Source: Moorena sp. SIO3I8
Lineage (GTDB): Bacteria; Cyanobacteriota; Cyanobacteriia; Cyanobacteriales; Coleofasciculaceae
Reading direction: 5' to 3'
Assembly (NCBI RefSeq): GCF_010692325.1
Contig: NZ_JAAHHW010000010.1
Location: forward strand, 33,452-97,451
DNA: 64,000 nucleotides
This document shows positions 45,480 to 54,672 of this stretch, piece by piece. The notes under the pieces were generated by a model, which worked only from the letters and a program-made list of their open reading frames with translations, was not told where the DNA came from and did no database searches. The position numbers were made by a program, and so were the translations under genes. Position 1 is the first letter of the stretch. Each line of letters opens with the position of its first letter.

Positions 45480-46491
45480 AAAGCTTTCCGAAGTTGAAAA
45501 CAGAGCAGAACCAGCAGGACGCTAATTATAAATTTCCATCTCATCCATATTGAGTACTATCCCTTTTCAAAAGGTTTAATTTGGGTTAAACTTGCTTTAG
45601 AGAATCGATCCAGTAATGACGATTATGGGTAGGCATTAAACATCAGGGCAATCATATATATATCGCCCAAAGTTTAGTTATTCCTTCCGCAGCCAGTAAA
45701 GCAGTTTTTCGTCCCAGTTAGGAATAGTTTTTTTCTAAACCCTAGAGGTTTGGCGAAGGATAAAGTAGACTTTGCCAATCCAGAGTAAAATCCTTCACCT
45801 ATTCTTCCTGGATCAACTCTCTAGTGCCAAATTTATTGATGCAATGATTGGTTGTTGAAACCAACCTAGTTGTATTTAATAAGATAACTATATAAATTCC
45901 TGCTGTCTCGCCATTGTGGCCCAAAGGTTTGTTTAAGGTTAACAAGTTTAAGGTTAACAAGTTTAAGGTTAACAGGTTGAAGGTTAATAGGTTGAAGGTT
46001 AATAGGTTGAAGGTTAACAAGTTGTTCGCGTAGCGTGGCCAAAGGCCAAGGTTAACAGGTTGAAGGTTAATAGGTTGAAGGTTAACCGGTTGTTAGCCCT
46101 TGGCATCCCTTGTAGGGTAGGTTGAAAGTTATTCACTGTTGAGGGAACAGGGAACAGGGAACAGGGAACAGGGAACAGGGAACAGAGGGTTCACAACTGG
46201 AAGATTAGAACCTCCAACCTGCAACCTTAAACCTTCAACAACCTCCAACCTTGGCCAAAAGGCCACGCTACGCGAACAACCTTCAATCTTCAACCTCCAA
46301 CCTTCAACCTCCAACCTTCAACCTTCAACCTCCAACCTCCAACAACCTTCAACCTTCAACAACCTCCAACCTTCAACCTTCAACAACCTTCAACCTCCAA
46401 CCTCCAACCTCCAACCTTCAACCTTCAACCTTCAACCTTCAACCTTCAACAACCTTCCACCTCCAACCTCCAACCTCCAATCCAAATAGCG
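45480..46491. repeat. Intergenic region filled with 15-bp and heptamer repeats
   Basis: The stretch 45480-45920 is unique and holds the likely promoter for the peptide gene. From about 45930 to 46120, AAGGTTAACAGGTTG units run, with the GTTCGCGTAGCGTGGCC/GGCCAAGG module at 46023-46051. At 46140-46187, GGAACAG heptamers occur. From 46210 to 46480 the array is AACCTTCAACCTCC-type, with another module at 46248-46276. The array stops 8 bp before the 2-OGDC stop codon. The 73-, 92- and 116-residue frames across it are artefacts. Confidence 0.9.
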
Positions 46492-48138
46492 TTAAATCTT
46501 GCAAGTTAAATCACCAGTCTTTTGGCTAAAGCGTAGGTTTTCGCCATAGTCCACCGGACAATCAATCACTGCAGGCACATCTTGAGCTAATGCTTCTTCT
46601 AGGATAGGAATCAACTCATCCACTGAATTGACACGATAGCCTTTTAGTCCCATACTTTCAGCAAATTTGACAAAATCTGGATTGCCAAAATTCACGAAAG
46701 CCGACTCACCAAAGTGATTTTGTTGCTTCCAATCAATCAAGCCATAGCCACCATCATTGAAAATCAGTGTCACAAAGGCAGTCCCTACTCTGAGTGCTGT
46801 TTCAAGTTCCTGGCAATTCATCATAAAGCCCCCATCACCAGTGACTGCCACGATATTCCGATCCGGATAAACCAGCTTAGCCGCTAGTGCTCCTGGCAAA
46901 GCAATCCCCATCGCTGCGAAACCATTAGAAATGATACAGGTATTGGGACAATCACAATGGTAATGACGAGCCATCCACATCTTGTGAGCTCCTACATCAG
47001 AGATCACAATATCTTCTGGTTCCATGACCTGGCGTAGGTCATAGATCAGTTTTTGCGGCTTGATCGGAAAACCTTCATCATTAGCATACTGTTCGTAGTC
47101 CTCTCGGATTTCCGACCGAAGTTCAGCAGCGGATGGTATCGGTTTACCTTCCCGGTCTCCCTGCTTCATAATTTCCTTAAGAGAGTCAGAAATATCCCCT
47201 ACTACCTCCACTAAAGGAATGTAGCTTTTATCAATTTCTGCTGGACTGGCACCGATATGAATAATAGGAATCTTGCCCTCTGGATTCCACTTTTTGGGAG
47301 AATATTCAATCAAATCATATCCCACCGCAATCACCAAATCCGATTGCTCAAAAGCACAGGTGATGTGGTCCCGTTGTTGTAATCCCAAAGTCCACAAGGC
47401 CAGGGGATGAGTGTAAGGAATACACCCTTTACCCATGAAGCTATTGACCACTGGAATATTCATCCGGGTGGCAAATTCGGTTAAGGCTTCAGCAGCACCA
47501 GCACGAATTGTGCCATTACCCGCCAAGATTAGGGGATTTTTCGCCTTAGAAATTGCCACAGCTGCCTTACCCAAACTACGGAAAGACGCAAAGGTTTTTT
47601 CCCGACCATCTTTGCCTAGGGATTGGCTATTGACTGGCATAGCCGCAATGTTTTCTGGCAAATCTATGTGTACCGCTCCTGGTTTTTCGGTCTGAGCGAG
47701 TTTAAACGCTTTACGGACAATTTCTGCTGTCGTATCAGGGCGAACAATTTGCCGGTTCCACTTAGTCACTGGAGCAAACATTGCCACCAAATCCAAGTAC
47801 TGGTGGGACTCAATATGCATCCGGTCCGTTCCCACCTGACCAGTGATTGCTACTAGGGGTGCTCCATCCAAATTGGCATCAGCAACCCCAGTCATTAAGT
47901 TAGTTGCCCCTGGACCAAGGGTAGACAGGCAAACTCCAGCCTTTCCTGTCAGCCGTCCGTAAACGTCTGCCATAAAGGCTGCTCCCTGTTCATGACGAGT
48001 GGTAATAAATTGAATTGAAGAATGTCTGAGAGCTTCTAGAACATGGAGATTTTCTTCTCCAGGTAGTCCAAAAACGTACTCGACTCCTTCGTTTTCTAAG
48101 CAATGTACCAATAGTTCAGCGGTATTCATGTCACCCAT
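46492..48138 (-). CDS. 2-oxoglutarate decarboxylase (ThDP enzyme, often annotated acetolactate synthase)
   Basis: The 548-residue thiamine-diphosphate enzyme has the catalytic Glu in TTRHEQGAAFMADVYGR and the ThDP/Mg motif starting GDGGFMMNCQELETALRVG and ending in FND. It resembles IlvB/AlsS, but the homologue in Synechococcus PCC 7002 (A2770), next to a succinic semialdehyde dehydrogenase, was shown to be 2-oxoglutarate decarboxylase, closing the TCA cycle. The same neighbour is present here. No IlvN-type regulatory subunit is nearby. The fourth codon (48129, MNTAELLVHCLENEG) is an equally good start. Acetolactate synthase remains the alternative. Confidence 0.8.
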   Translation of the reverse strand: MGDMNTAELLVHCLENEGVEYVFGLPGEENLHVLEALRHSSIQFITTRHEQGAAFMADVYGRLTGKAGVCLSTLGPGATNLMTGVADANLDGAPLVAITGQVGTDRMHIESHQYLDLVAMFAPVTKWNRQIVRPDTTAEIVRKAFKLAQTEKPGAVHIDLPENIAAMPVNSQSLGKDGREKTFASFRSLGKAAVAISKAKNPLILAGNGTIRAGAAEALTEFATRMNIPVVNSFMGKGCIPYTHPLALWTLGLQQRDHITCAFEQSDLVIAVGYDLIEYSPKKWNPEGKIPIIHIGASPAEIDKSYIPLVEVVGDISDSLKEIMKQGDREGKPIPSAAELRSEIREDYEQYANDEGFPIKPQKLIYDLRQVMEPEDIVISDVGAHKMWMARHYHCDCPNTCIISNGFAAMGIALPGALAAKLVYPDRNIVAVTGDGGFMMNCQELETALRVGTAFVTLIFNDGGYGLIDWKQQNHFGESAFVNFGNPDFVKFAESMGLKGYRVNSVDELIPILEEALAQDVPAVIDCPVDYGENLRFSQKTGDLTCKI

Positions 48139-48899
48139 ATCTAATCATCCCTGGTATATAGGTTTTTGGTATCAAAATAATCTTTGATTGTAAAAAATAA
48201 TTTTTAGATTTATTTTGAGATTCCTTTTTAGCTTTTTCTATTAGCTTTCGTCCATATTTGTTATTATTTCATGACAAAAGATTTAGCATTTGATATCCGG
48301 TGTATGCCAATTTATCAGAAGTTAAGTGGGGTTGGGGCAATGTTAAAGTAGCTTTTGATAAGCTTTTGATAACCATGAAAGAAGCAGAGTACTGAGTTGT
48401 ATGGCAATTCTGGCTTCTATCTGGGTAACTTTAATAAAAGTTAACAGTAAAAAGTTGATATAAAAAAGTTAAAAATGTTACCTAAAAACTTTTTATTTTC
48501 CCCTTCACCAGCACCACAGGGATAGAGACGGATACACAGATAGCTTCACCAACAAGGTAAATTTTAAGAATAGTGCTGAGTCCTGATTCCTGATTCCTGA
48601 GTCGGAGAATCCGTCAGTAGTAACTGTCACTGTTCAGGATTTAAATAGAATTGCTATAGGCTAATGGTTGTAAGCATTCAGCAGTCAGCCGTCAGCTGTC
48701 AGCTTATTTTATTCAAAAGTACCTCAACTAGTGTGGCACAGGCTTCGACGCTGGGACTTGACCCATAAGCACGGCTGATAGCACCTCAAGTAGCACCTCA
48801 AGTAGCGCATAGGCTGATAGCTGATAGCTGATAGCACCTCAAGCAGCGTGCGCATAGCGCATATGCTTACTAATGGTTTTAGCCTAATACCTAGAATTT
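48139..48899. other. Intergenic region between SSADH and 2-OGDC genes
   Basis: 760 bp, AT-rich near the 2-OGDC start (48150-48300), with likely promoter activity there. Duplicated short motifs include AGCTTTTGATA (48352-48372), TCCTGATTCC (about 48580-48596), GTCAGC runs (48680-48700), and AGCTGAT / CACCTCAAGTAGC repeats at 48780-48845, ending in a GCGCATAGCGCATATGC module. No gene seen. Confidence 0.6.
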
Positions 48900-50267
48900 T
48901 TACTTCACCCAAACAGTTTTGATGTTTACGAACTCATGTATCCCTTGAATGCTTAGTTCTCGCCCATACCCAGAACGTTTGATCCCACCGAAGGGTAAAC
49001 GGGGGTCGGATTTGACTAAGCCATTGATAAAAACTGCTCCAGCTTCAAGTTCATCAATCAGCCTGGGGATTTGCTCCTCATTGGTTGTCCAGGCACTGGC
49101 TCCTAATCCAAATACTGTGGAATTGGCAAGCTTAATAGCAGCATCAATATCCGGAACTCTAAACAATAGGGCAACAGGGCCAAAAAATTCTTCGTTATCA
49201 GCTGGAGTGCCTGGTGGGAAGTCAGTTAGAATTGTGGGGGGGTAGAAGTTACCAGCGCGATCGCTTAAAGGATGGCCACCGATAAGAACCTTTGCCCCTT
49301 GTTCAATGCAGGCTTGTACCTGTTGGTCTAAGTCTCTAAGAATACCAGGGGTTGCCAACGGACCAATATCGGTATCTTCCGCCATGGGATCTCCCACTTT
49401 CAGGGCTTGGAATTTGTGCAGTAGACGTTGCTGAAATTCATCGGCTACTGCGTCCACCACAATAAACCGTTTCGCTGCAATACACGATTGACCGTTATTG
49501 AGCATCCTAGCAGTCACACCCGTAGTAGCTGCTGCTTCTAAATCGGCACTTTCTAGGACAATAAACGGGTCACTTCCCCCTAGTTCCAGGACAGTTTTCT
49601 TGATTTGTGTCCCAGCCGCAGCCGCTAAAGCAGCTCCTGCTAGCTCACTACCAGTTAGGGTGGCAGCTTTGACCCGTGGATCCTGAATTACTGGCTCTAC
49701 TTGGTCAGCACCAATCAGTAAGGTCTGAAACACCCCTTCCGGAAATCCTGCTTCAGCAAAGATTTGCTCAATGGCTAAGGCGCATTGAGGCACATTAGAG
49801 GCATGTTTGAGCAACCCCACATTTCCCGCCATCAATGCTGGAGCAGCAAAACGGAAGACTTGCCAAAATGGAAAATTCCAGGGCATGACTGCTAGAATTA
49901 CTCCTAGAGGTTGGTAGCGCACAAAGCTTTGGGTGGCATCGGTAGAGGCTGGGACATCTGCGAGGAATTCAGCTGCGTGTTCAGCGTAGTACCGACAAAC
50001 CAAAGCACATTTTTGCGCTTCTGCGATCGCACTTTTGAGGGGTTTTCCCATCTCCGTGGTCATCAGCTCGCCGAATTTGACTCGATCCCGCTCTACAATC
50101 TCCGCCGCTGCGTTTAGCCACTCTGCTCTTTGCTCCATTGATGTTTGGCAGTATTGCTCAAACGCCTCTTGGGCAATTGCTAGCTTGGTCGCAATGGACG
50201 ACGGACTCTCTGGCTCAAAGGTTTTGATGGTTTCCCCGGTTGCTGGGTTAACTGTAGCGATCCCCAT
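48900..50267 (-). CDS. gabD: NAD(P)-dependent succinic semialdehyde dehydrogenase
   Basis: The 455-residue ALDH-superfamily enzyme oxidises succinic semialdehyde to succinate. It has the Asn of PWNFPFWQVFR, the NAD-site SELAGAALAAAAGTQ, general-base Glu in VLELGGSDPFIV, and catalytic Cys in NNGQSCIAAKRFIV. The C-terminal PFGGIKRSGYGRELS is also typical. AGGAGGA is 5 nt before the ATG. Paired with the downstream ThDP decarboxylase, it would complete the 2-oxoglutarate to succinate bypass; homologues are Synechocystis slr0370 and Synechococcus 7002 A2771, from memory. Substrate is inferred from context. Confidence 0.87.
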   Translation of the reverse strand: MGIATVNPATGETIKTFEPESPSSIATKLAIAQEAFEQYCQTSMEQRAEWLNAAAEIVERDRVKFGELMTTEMGKPLKSAIAEAQKCALVCRYYAEHAAEFLADVPASTDATQSFVRYQPLGVILAVMPWNFPFWQVFRFAAPALMAGNVGLLKHASNVPQCALAIEQIFAEAGFPEGVFQTLLIGADQVEPVIQDPRVKAATLTGSELAGAALAAAAGTQIKKTVLELGGSDPFIVLESADLEAAATTGVTARMLNNGQSCIAAKRFIVVDAVADEFQQRLLHKFQALKVGDPMAEDTDIGPLATPGILRDLDQQVQACIEQGAKVLIGGHPLSDRAGNFYPPTILTDFPPGTPADNEEFFGPVALLFRVPDIDAAIKLANSTVFGLGASAWTTNEEQIPRLIDELEAGAVFINGLVKSDPRLPFGGIKRSGYGRELSIQGIHEFVNIKTVWVK

Positions 50268-50756
50268 GGCTTCCTCCTCCCCCCAATGGGGATAGTACTT
50301 CCAATTCTTTGATTATAACTAAGTATTTACACTATGACTTATTTTTGCCAAAATGGCTTAATAGTTTGATATACTTTTAAAAAGCGTCAACCCATTGCCC
50401 TAGAAACTACCAGTCAAGGAAGTGTTAACCTAATCTCAAGTTTTATCCTACTACCACAAAATTTATCTCACCAGTTTTTAAAACAGTTATCAACCCAATT
50501 CTATGGATTAGGGATTAGAGCTTAGGGGTTAGGGATTACAGCTTAGGGGTTAGGGATTACAGCTTAGGGTAATGGTGTCAGGTATTAGGTATTAGTTAAA
50601 ACAGGGGCATTTGATTACCTCCTTGCTAAAAAAGGCGCGCTTCATAGGCTTATCATAATACCCTTAGCCATTAAACCTAGATCCTAGAACCTTAAATTAG
50701 TAGTTTTATAATTTAGATTATACTCTGATATAGAAACTAATGACGAGAGCTAGATT
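50268..50756. other. Divergent intergenic region, SSADH and cyclase genes
   Basis: 490 bp with a 21-bp tandem repeat (GGGGTTAGGGATTACAGCTTA and variants, about 50508-50572) and an AT-rich stretch before the cyclase gene. Both promoters presumably lie here. No gene seen. Confidence 0.6.
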
Positions 50757-52364
50757 GTGCCGTATTTAATTGCTAAATCAGAGCCGAATAACCAAGAAAG
50801 TTATAAATTGAGCAGTGGAGCCAATACCATAGGACGGGAAATAAATAATAGTATTACCGTAATTCATAAAAGTCTTTCCCGTCATCATGCTCAGGTCACA
50901 CTCACGAATGATCGGGTTATCCTAAAAGACTTAGGTAGCCTAAATCACACGTTTGTTAATGACGCCAAAATTGACCAGTGTGAGCTCAAAGACGGAGACT
51001 TAATACGTCTGGGCAGTGTAATCTTTGAATTTGTGAGTGATGATGGCAGAATCACCCCAAATATCTTGAAGGATAATGATTCCAACTTTTCGATTGTCAG
51101 CAGGTTATCCCCAGAACAAACCCGTGTCGAAATTCAGGAATTACTGCACCATGACAGTTTAACTTATAAAGGCTCAGCCCTGAAGCTGCGAGAGCAAGAT
51201 ACAGGTCAACGCTCAGTAGACAAGTTAAAAATCTTATTGGAGGTGAGTAAGCAACTTTCCTCTCCCGATGAGCCTGATCACTTGTTGAGAAAAATTCTTG
51301 ACCTGCTGTTCGAGATTATGAATGTAGACCGGGCAATCATCCTCATGGTTAATCAAGACACGGGAATGCTAGAGGAAAAAGCTGTCAACTCCCGAACAGG
51401 CATACCCACCCATGAGCGATTTTATAGCAAACGAATCACCAATTTCGTACACCAGAAGGGGGATGGGGTTTTAATTGCTGATGCTGCCATTGACCAACGA
51501 TTCAGTAATTCCCAGTCAGTGCTCCAGCAAGAAATCCATGCCTCCATGTGCGTACCCCTAAAACCGAGAGAGGAAGTGATTGGGGTATTGTATGCGGACA
51601 ATCTCTCTAGAGCCAATATTTACTCTCAAGAAGACTTGGAGTTTTTGACGGCTCTGGCTAACCAAGCTGCGATCGCAATTGACAATGCTCAACTTTACCA
51701 GAAGATGCAGGAAGAAGCAGTAATGCGGAGTAAATTTGAGCTTTTCTTTCCAGAAGCTGTGAGTAAAAAGCTCAAGGAAGAAGGCCACTTGGAAATTATA
51801 GATACCGAAGTAACCGCTCTGTTTGCCGACATCAGTAAATTTACCCAAATGTCCTCTCGGATGAAGCCACGCCAAGTGATTGAGATGCTCAATGAGTACT
51901 TCCAGGTGATGGTAGAGGATATTGTGTTTAAATACGAAGGCACTTTAGAAAAATATATTGGCGATGCCTTACTGGCTGTGTGGGGAGCCCCCTATTGCCA
52001 ACCGGACGATGCTGACCGAGCCGTTCAAGCTGCGATCGCAATGCAACGGGCAGTTATTCACCTGAATCAGGATTGGTTCCAGCGGCGCAATTTAGAGATT
52101 GAAATCCACATTGGACTCAATACTGGCAAAGTCGCAGCAGGTAATATCGGTTCACAGAAGCTGATTCAATACGCTACTATCGGTGACACTACCAATGTTA
52201 CTAGCCGCATCTGTAGTGCTGCTCAGGAGGGAGAGATTCTAATTTCCCAAAGCACCTTCGACAAGCTGAGGGATAAAACTCTACCGTTGGAAAAAATGTC
52301 CCCGGTTAAGGTTAAAGGTAAAGACCAGCCCCTCCAACTGTACCGCCTAGGGTGGGATACTTAA
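50757..52364 (+). CDS. FHA-GAF class III nucleotide cyclase
   Basis: The 535-residue soluble protein has an N-terminal FHA domain (about 1-95; IGREINNS, SLSRHHAQVTL, LNHTFVND), a GAF domain (about 165-315; RAIILMVNQDTGMLEEKAVN, ASMCVPLKPREEVIGVLYAD), and a class III cyclase domain (about 345-530). The two metal-binding aspartates are in TALFADISKFTQ and EKYIGDALLAVWGAP. The lysine in EKYIGD fits an adenylate rather than guanylate cyclase. The start is GTG (50757), giving MPYLIAKSEP. An FHA domain implies input from a Ser/Thr kinase; one lies 0.7 kb downstream on the same strand. Confidence 0.9.
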   Translation: MPYLIAKSEPNNQESYKLSSGANTIGREINNSITVIHKSLSRHHAQVTLTNDRVILKDLGSLNHTFVNDAKIDQCELKDGDLIRLGSVIFEFVSDDGRITPNILKDNDSNFSIVSRLSPEQTRVEIQELLHHDSLTYKGSALKLREQDTGQRSVDKLKILLEVSKQLSSPDEPDHLLRKILDLLFEIMNVDRAIILMVNQDTGMLEEKAVNSRTGIPTHERFYSKRITNFVHQKGDGVLIADAAIDQRFSNSQSVLQQEIHASMCVPLKPREEVIGVLYADNLSRANIYSQEDLEFLTALANQAAIAIDNAQLYQKMQEEAVMRSKFELFFPEAVSKKLKEEGHLEIIDTEVTALFADISKFTQMSSRMKPRQVIEMLNEYFQVMVEDIVFKYEGTLEKYIGDALLAVWGAPYCQPDDADRAVQAAIAMQRAVIHLNQDWFQRRNLEIEIHIGLNTGKVAAGNIGSQKLIQYATIGDTTNVTSRICSAAQEGEILISQSTFDKLRDKTLPLEKMSPVKVKGKDQPLQLYRLGWDT

Positions 52365-53081
52365 TTCCAGGGAAGCTATAAAAGTTAAAGGTTGAATGTT
52401 GTTCGCGTAGCGTGGCCTTTTGGCCAAGGTTGAATGTTGAAGGTTGAAGGTTAGAGGTTACAGGTTGAAGGTTAGAGGTTACAGGTTGAAGGTTACAGGT
52501 TAGAGGTTACAGGTTACAGGTTGAAGGTTAGAGGTTACAGGTTACAGGTTACAGGTTACAGGTGATCAGGTTAGAGGTTACAGCTTAGAGGTTAGAGGTT
52601 AGAGGTTAGAGGTTACAGGTGATTAAACCTTCAACCAAACAACCTTCAACCTTGGCCAAAAGGCCACGGGTGCGCGTTCAACCTGCAACCAAACCACCTT
52701 GGCCAAAAGGCCACGGGTGCGCGTTCAACCTTCAACCTTCAACCTTCAACCAAACAACCTTCAACCTTCAACCAAACCACCTTCAACCTTCAACCAAACC
52801 ACCTTCAACCTTCAACCAAACCACCTTCAACCAAACCACCTTCAACCAAACCACCTTCAACCAAACCACCTTCAACCAAACCACCAAACCACCATCTGGT
52901 CAAGTTGGAAACCCAAAATCCAAATAGCCCTTTAAAATATCATGTGTATAACTTGTTGTGTCATGGTTGGTGCATAAATTGGCACGGCTCAGCCGATAAG
53001 TAAATATAGATACCTAGCCAAAATTGACTGTTGCTAGAACTCTACTGATTCGATGCCTAAGTCCTGTACCAGCTAATTCAG
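52365..53081. repeat. Repeat array between cyclase and kinase genes
   Basis: 52385-52620 consists of AGGTTACAGGTTGAAGGTTAG-like heptamer and 15-mer units, with the GTTCGCGTAGCGTGGCC/GGCCAAGG module at 52399-52428. From 52625 to 52895 the sense flips to AACCAAACCACCTTC-type 15-mers, with two GGCCAAAAGGCCACGGGTGC modules at 52653 and 52694. 52920-53081 is unique and should hold the kinase promoter. The switch of strand sense within one gap is also seen at 7.0-7.7 and 45.9-46.5 kb. Confidence 0.9.
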
Positions 53082-54353
53082 ATGAGTCTGTGCATTAATC
53101 CCAACTGCTCAAATCCCCGCAACCCTGACAGTAAACTATTCTGTCAGAGTTGTAATTCTGAGTTGTTGCTGGAAGGGCGCTATCGAGTGATCAGTCAACT
53201 GGGAAGTGGCGGTTTTGGCAAAACCTATGAAATTGTTGATCCTCAAGGCAACCCTAGAGTCCTGAAAGTTCTAATTAAGAATAGTCCCAAGTATATTGAA
53301 CTATTCCAAAGAGAAGCCGAAGTTCTCGCCCGACTAGAGAATAGTGGCATTCCCAAAGTAGAACCTGATGCCTACTTCACAGTCCACCCCAGAGACAGGG
53401 ACGAGCCAGTTCATTGTCTGGTGATGGAAAAGATTCAAGGATTGAATCTAAAGCAATACATCCAAAAGCGGGGTGCTCCCATTGACCAGAAAATTGCCAT
53501 TCGGTGGCTGATCCAGCTAGCTGCCATCTTACAGGCAGTACACAGTCATAACTTTTTCCATCGGGATATCAAGCCCTCTAACATTATGCTCAGGACAGAT
53601 GGACAACTGGTGTTAATTGACTTTGGCACTGCCCGGGAAATTACAGGTACCTTTGTGACCAAAAAAGCCACTGGTATGGTAACAGGGGTAGTTTCCGCAG
53701 GGTATACACCACTAGAGCAGCTTAACGGTCAGGCAGTCCCCCAATCAGACTTTTTTGCTTTGGGGCGCACCTTTGTTTATCTACTCACTGGTCAAGACCC
53801 GAGTAAATTTTATGAATCCTATAATGATGAGTTAAGCTGGCACGACAGTGTTCTGAATATTTTGCCACAACTGGCAGATTTCCTCGACTATCTGATGGCT
53901 CGTTTACCCAATCAGCGTCCCCAAACTGCTGAAGAAATTTATCAGCAGTTAGTAGATATTAACAATGCGTTGTATCCCACCAAGATACCTTTCCATACCA
54001 AAACTAGCCAAGCCTCCAAAGAAACAAAAAGCCATAAGTCAAGAATCAGTAATGGTTCTTCCCCAAGACGGCCAGCCAGTACAACTCAACCCTGGGTTAG
54101 TCCTACACCACTGCCAATTTCTTCTGCCCCTAATCGGAATAGTAATTTACTAGACCCCAATTTTGTAGCTCTTTGCCAACAGGAACTCGCTGAGTTAATT
54201 GGCCCGATGGCTACCATTGTCTGCCAGCGTACTCTTGTCCAGCATCCTAACTCTTCCGCCCAAGAATTTGTAAAAGCTTTATCTCAACAAATTCCCAATC
54301 AAAAATATGCCCAAGACTTTCAACGGCGTTTAATGTCATCGGGTCAGTTATAG
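53082..54353 (+). CDS. Serine/threonine protein kinase with N-terminal zinc ribbon
   Basis: The 423 residues start with a four-Cys ribbon (CINPNCSNPRNPDSKLFCQSC). A Hanks-type kinase domain follows at about 32-290: LGSGGFGKTYE, VLKVL lysine, FFHRDIKPSNIML, IDFGTARE, and SAGYTPLEQLNG in place of APE. The ribbon-kinase layout is common in cyanobacteria. The C-terminal 130 residues are a Ser/Pro-rich linker and a small helical domain (LCQQELAELIGPMATIVCQR). The gene shares a strand with the FHA-GAF-cyclase upstream, an attractive but unproven partner. The stop codon TAG lies inside the start of a dispersed repeat (TTATAGCGCTACGC). Confidence 0.92.
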   Translation: MSLCINPNCSNPRNPDSKLFCQSCNSELLLEGRYRVISQLGSGGFGKTYEIVDPQGNPRVLKVLIKNSPKYIELFQREAEVLARLENSGIPKVEPDAYFTVHPRDRDEPVHCLVMEKIQGLNLKQYIQKRGAPIDQKIAIRWLIQLAAILQAVHSHNFFHRDIKPSNIMLRTDGQLVLIDFGTAREITGTFVTKKATGMVTGVVSAGYTPLEQLNGQAVPQSDFFALGRTFVYLLTGQDPSKFYESYNDELSWHDSVLNILPQLADFLDYLMARLPNQRPQTAEEIYQQLVDINNALYPTKIPFHTKTSQASKETKSHKSRISNGSSPRRPASTTQPWVSPTPLPISSAPNRNSNLLDPNFVALCQQELAELIGPMATIVCQRTLVQHPNSSAQEFVKALSQQIPNQKYAQDFQRRLMSSGQL

Positions 54354-54433
54354 CGCTACGCTTAGCGTCAGAAGTCAGAAGTCAGAAGTCAGAAGTCAGC
54401 TAGACTCACGTTTCGGAGTTTAGGAGCGATGCA
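54348..54433. repeat. Dispersed repeat, copy B, overlapping the kinase stop codon
   Basis: Same sequence as 29351-29436: TTATAGCGCTACGCTTAGCG, four GTCAGAA heptamers, CTAGACTCACGTTTCGGAG, TTTAGGAGCGATGCA. The kinase stop codon is formed by the first bases of the repeat, so the repeat may have set the present C-terminus. Confidence 0.9.
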
Positions 54434-54444
54434 GCAAGGGAACA

Positions 54445-54561
54445 GGGGGTTTCCCCGGAGACAAAACCTTAGATAGTGGAGCCTTTATAGTTAGCAGGTT
54501 ATGCAGAAAAGGGTTAAATATTTTTTAATAAGGCGACCCTATCTTACGGTAAATTCAAACC
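54445..54561 (-). repeat. 117-bp dispersed element, copy 2
   Basis: The complement of this segment is identical over all 117 bases to 43586-43702. It is separated by 11 bp from the dispersed repeat at 54348-54433. Such complete identity between two non-coding copies 11 kb apart indicates recent spread or gene conversion. Confidence 0.95.
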
Positions 54562-54672
54562 ACTCGCTATTGCATCAAGACAATGTCCTAATCTCAATGG
54601 GTAGTGCTATATAAGTAATACTTAGTAATCATTCAGCCATCAGCTTAGCAAGCATTTAGTAATTTGGGATTA

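Noticed and set aside
46139..46529. Asn/Gln/Pro-rich frames (116 and 92 residues) that look like a prion-like protein
   Set aside because: They arise from AACCTTCAACC-type repeats in an intergenic gap, in more than one frame, without a ribosome site.
46492..48138. Simple annotation as branched-chain acetolactate synthase
   Set aside because: Adjacency to succinic semialdehyde dehydrogenase and lack of an IlvN gene favour 2-oxoglutarate decarboxylase, though sequence alone cannot exclude the former.
52619..52935. Repeat-encoded frames of 102 and 78 residues (TFNQT units)
   Set aside because: Same repeat artefact; both frames are open only because the period is 15 bp.
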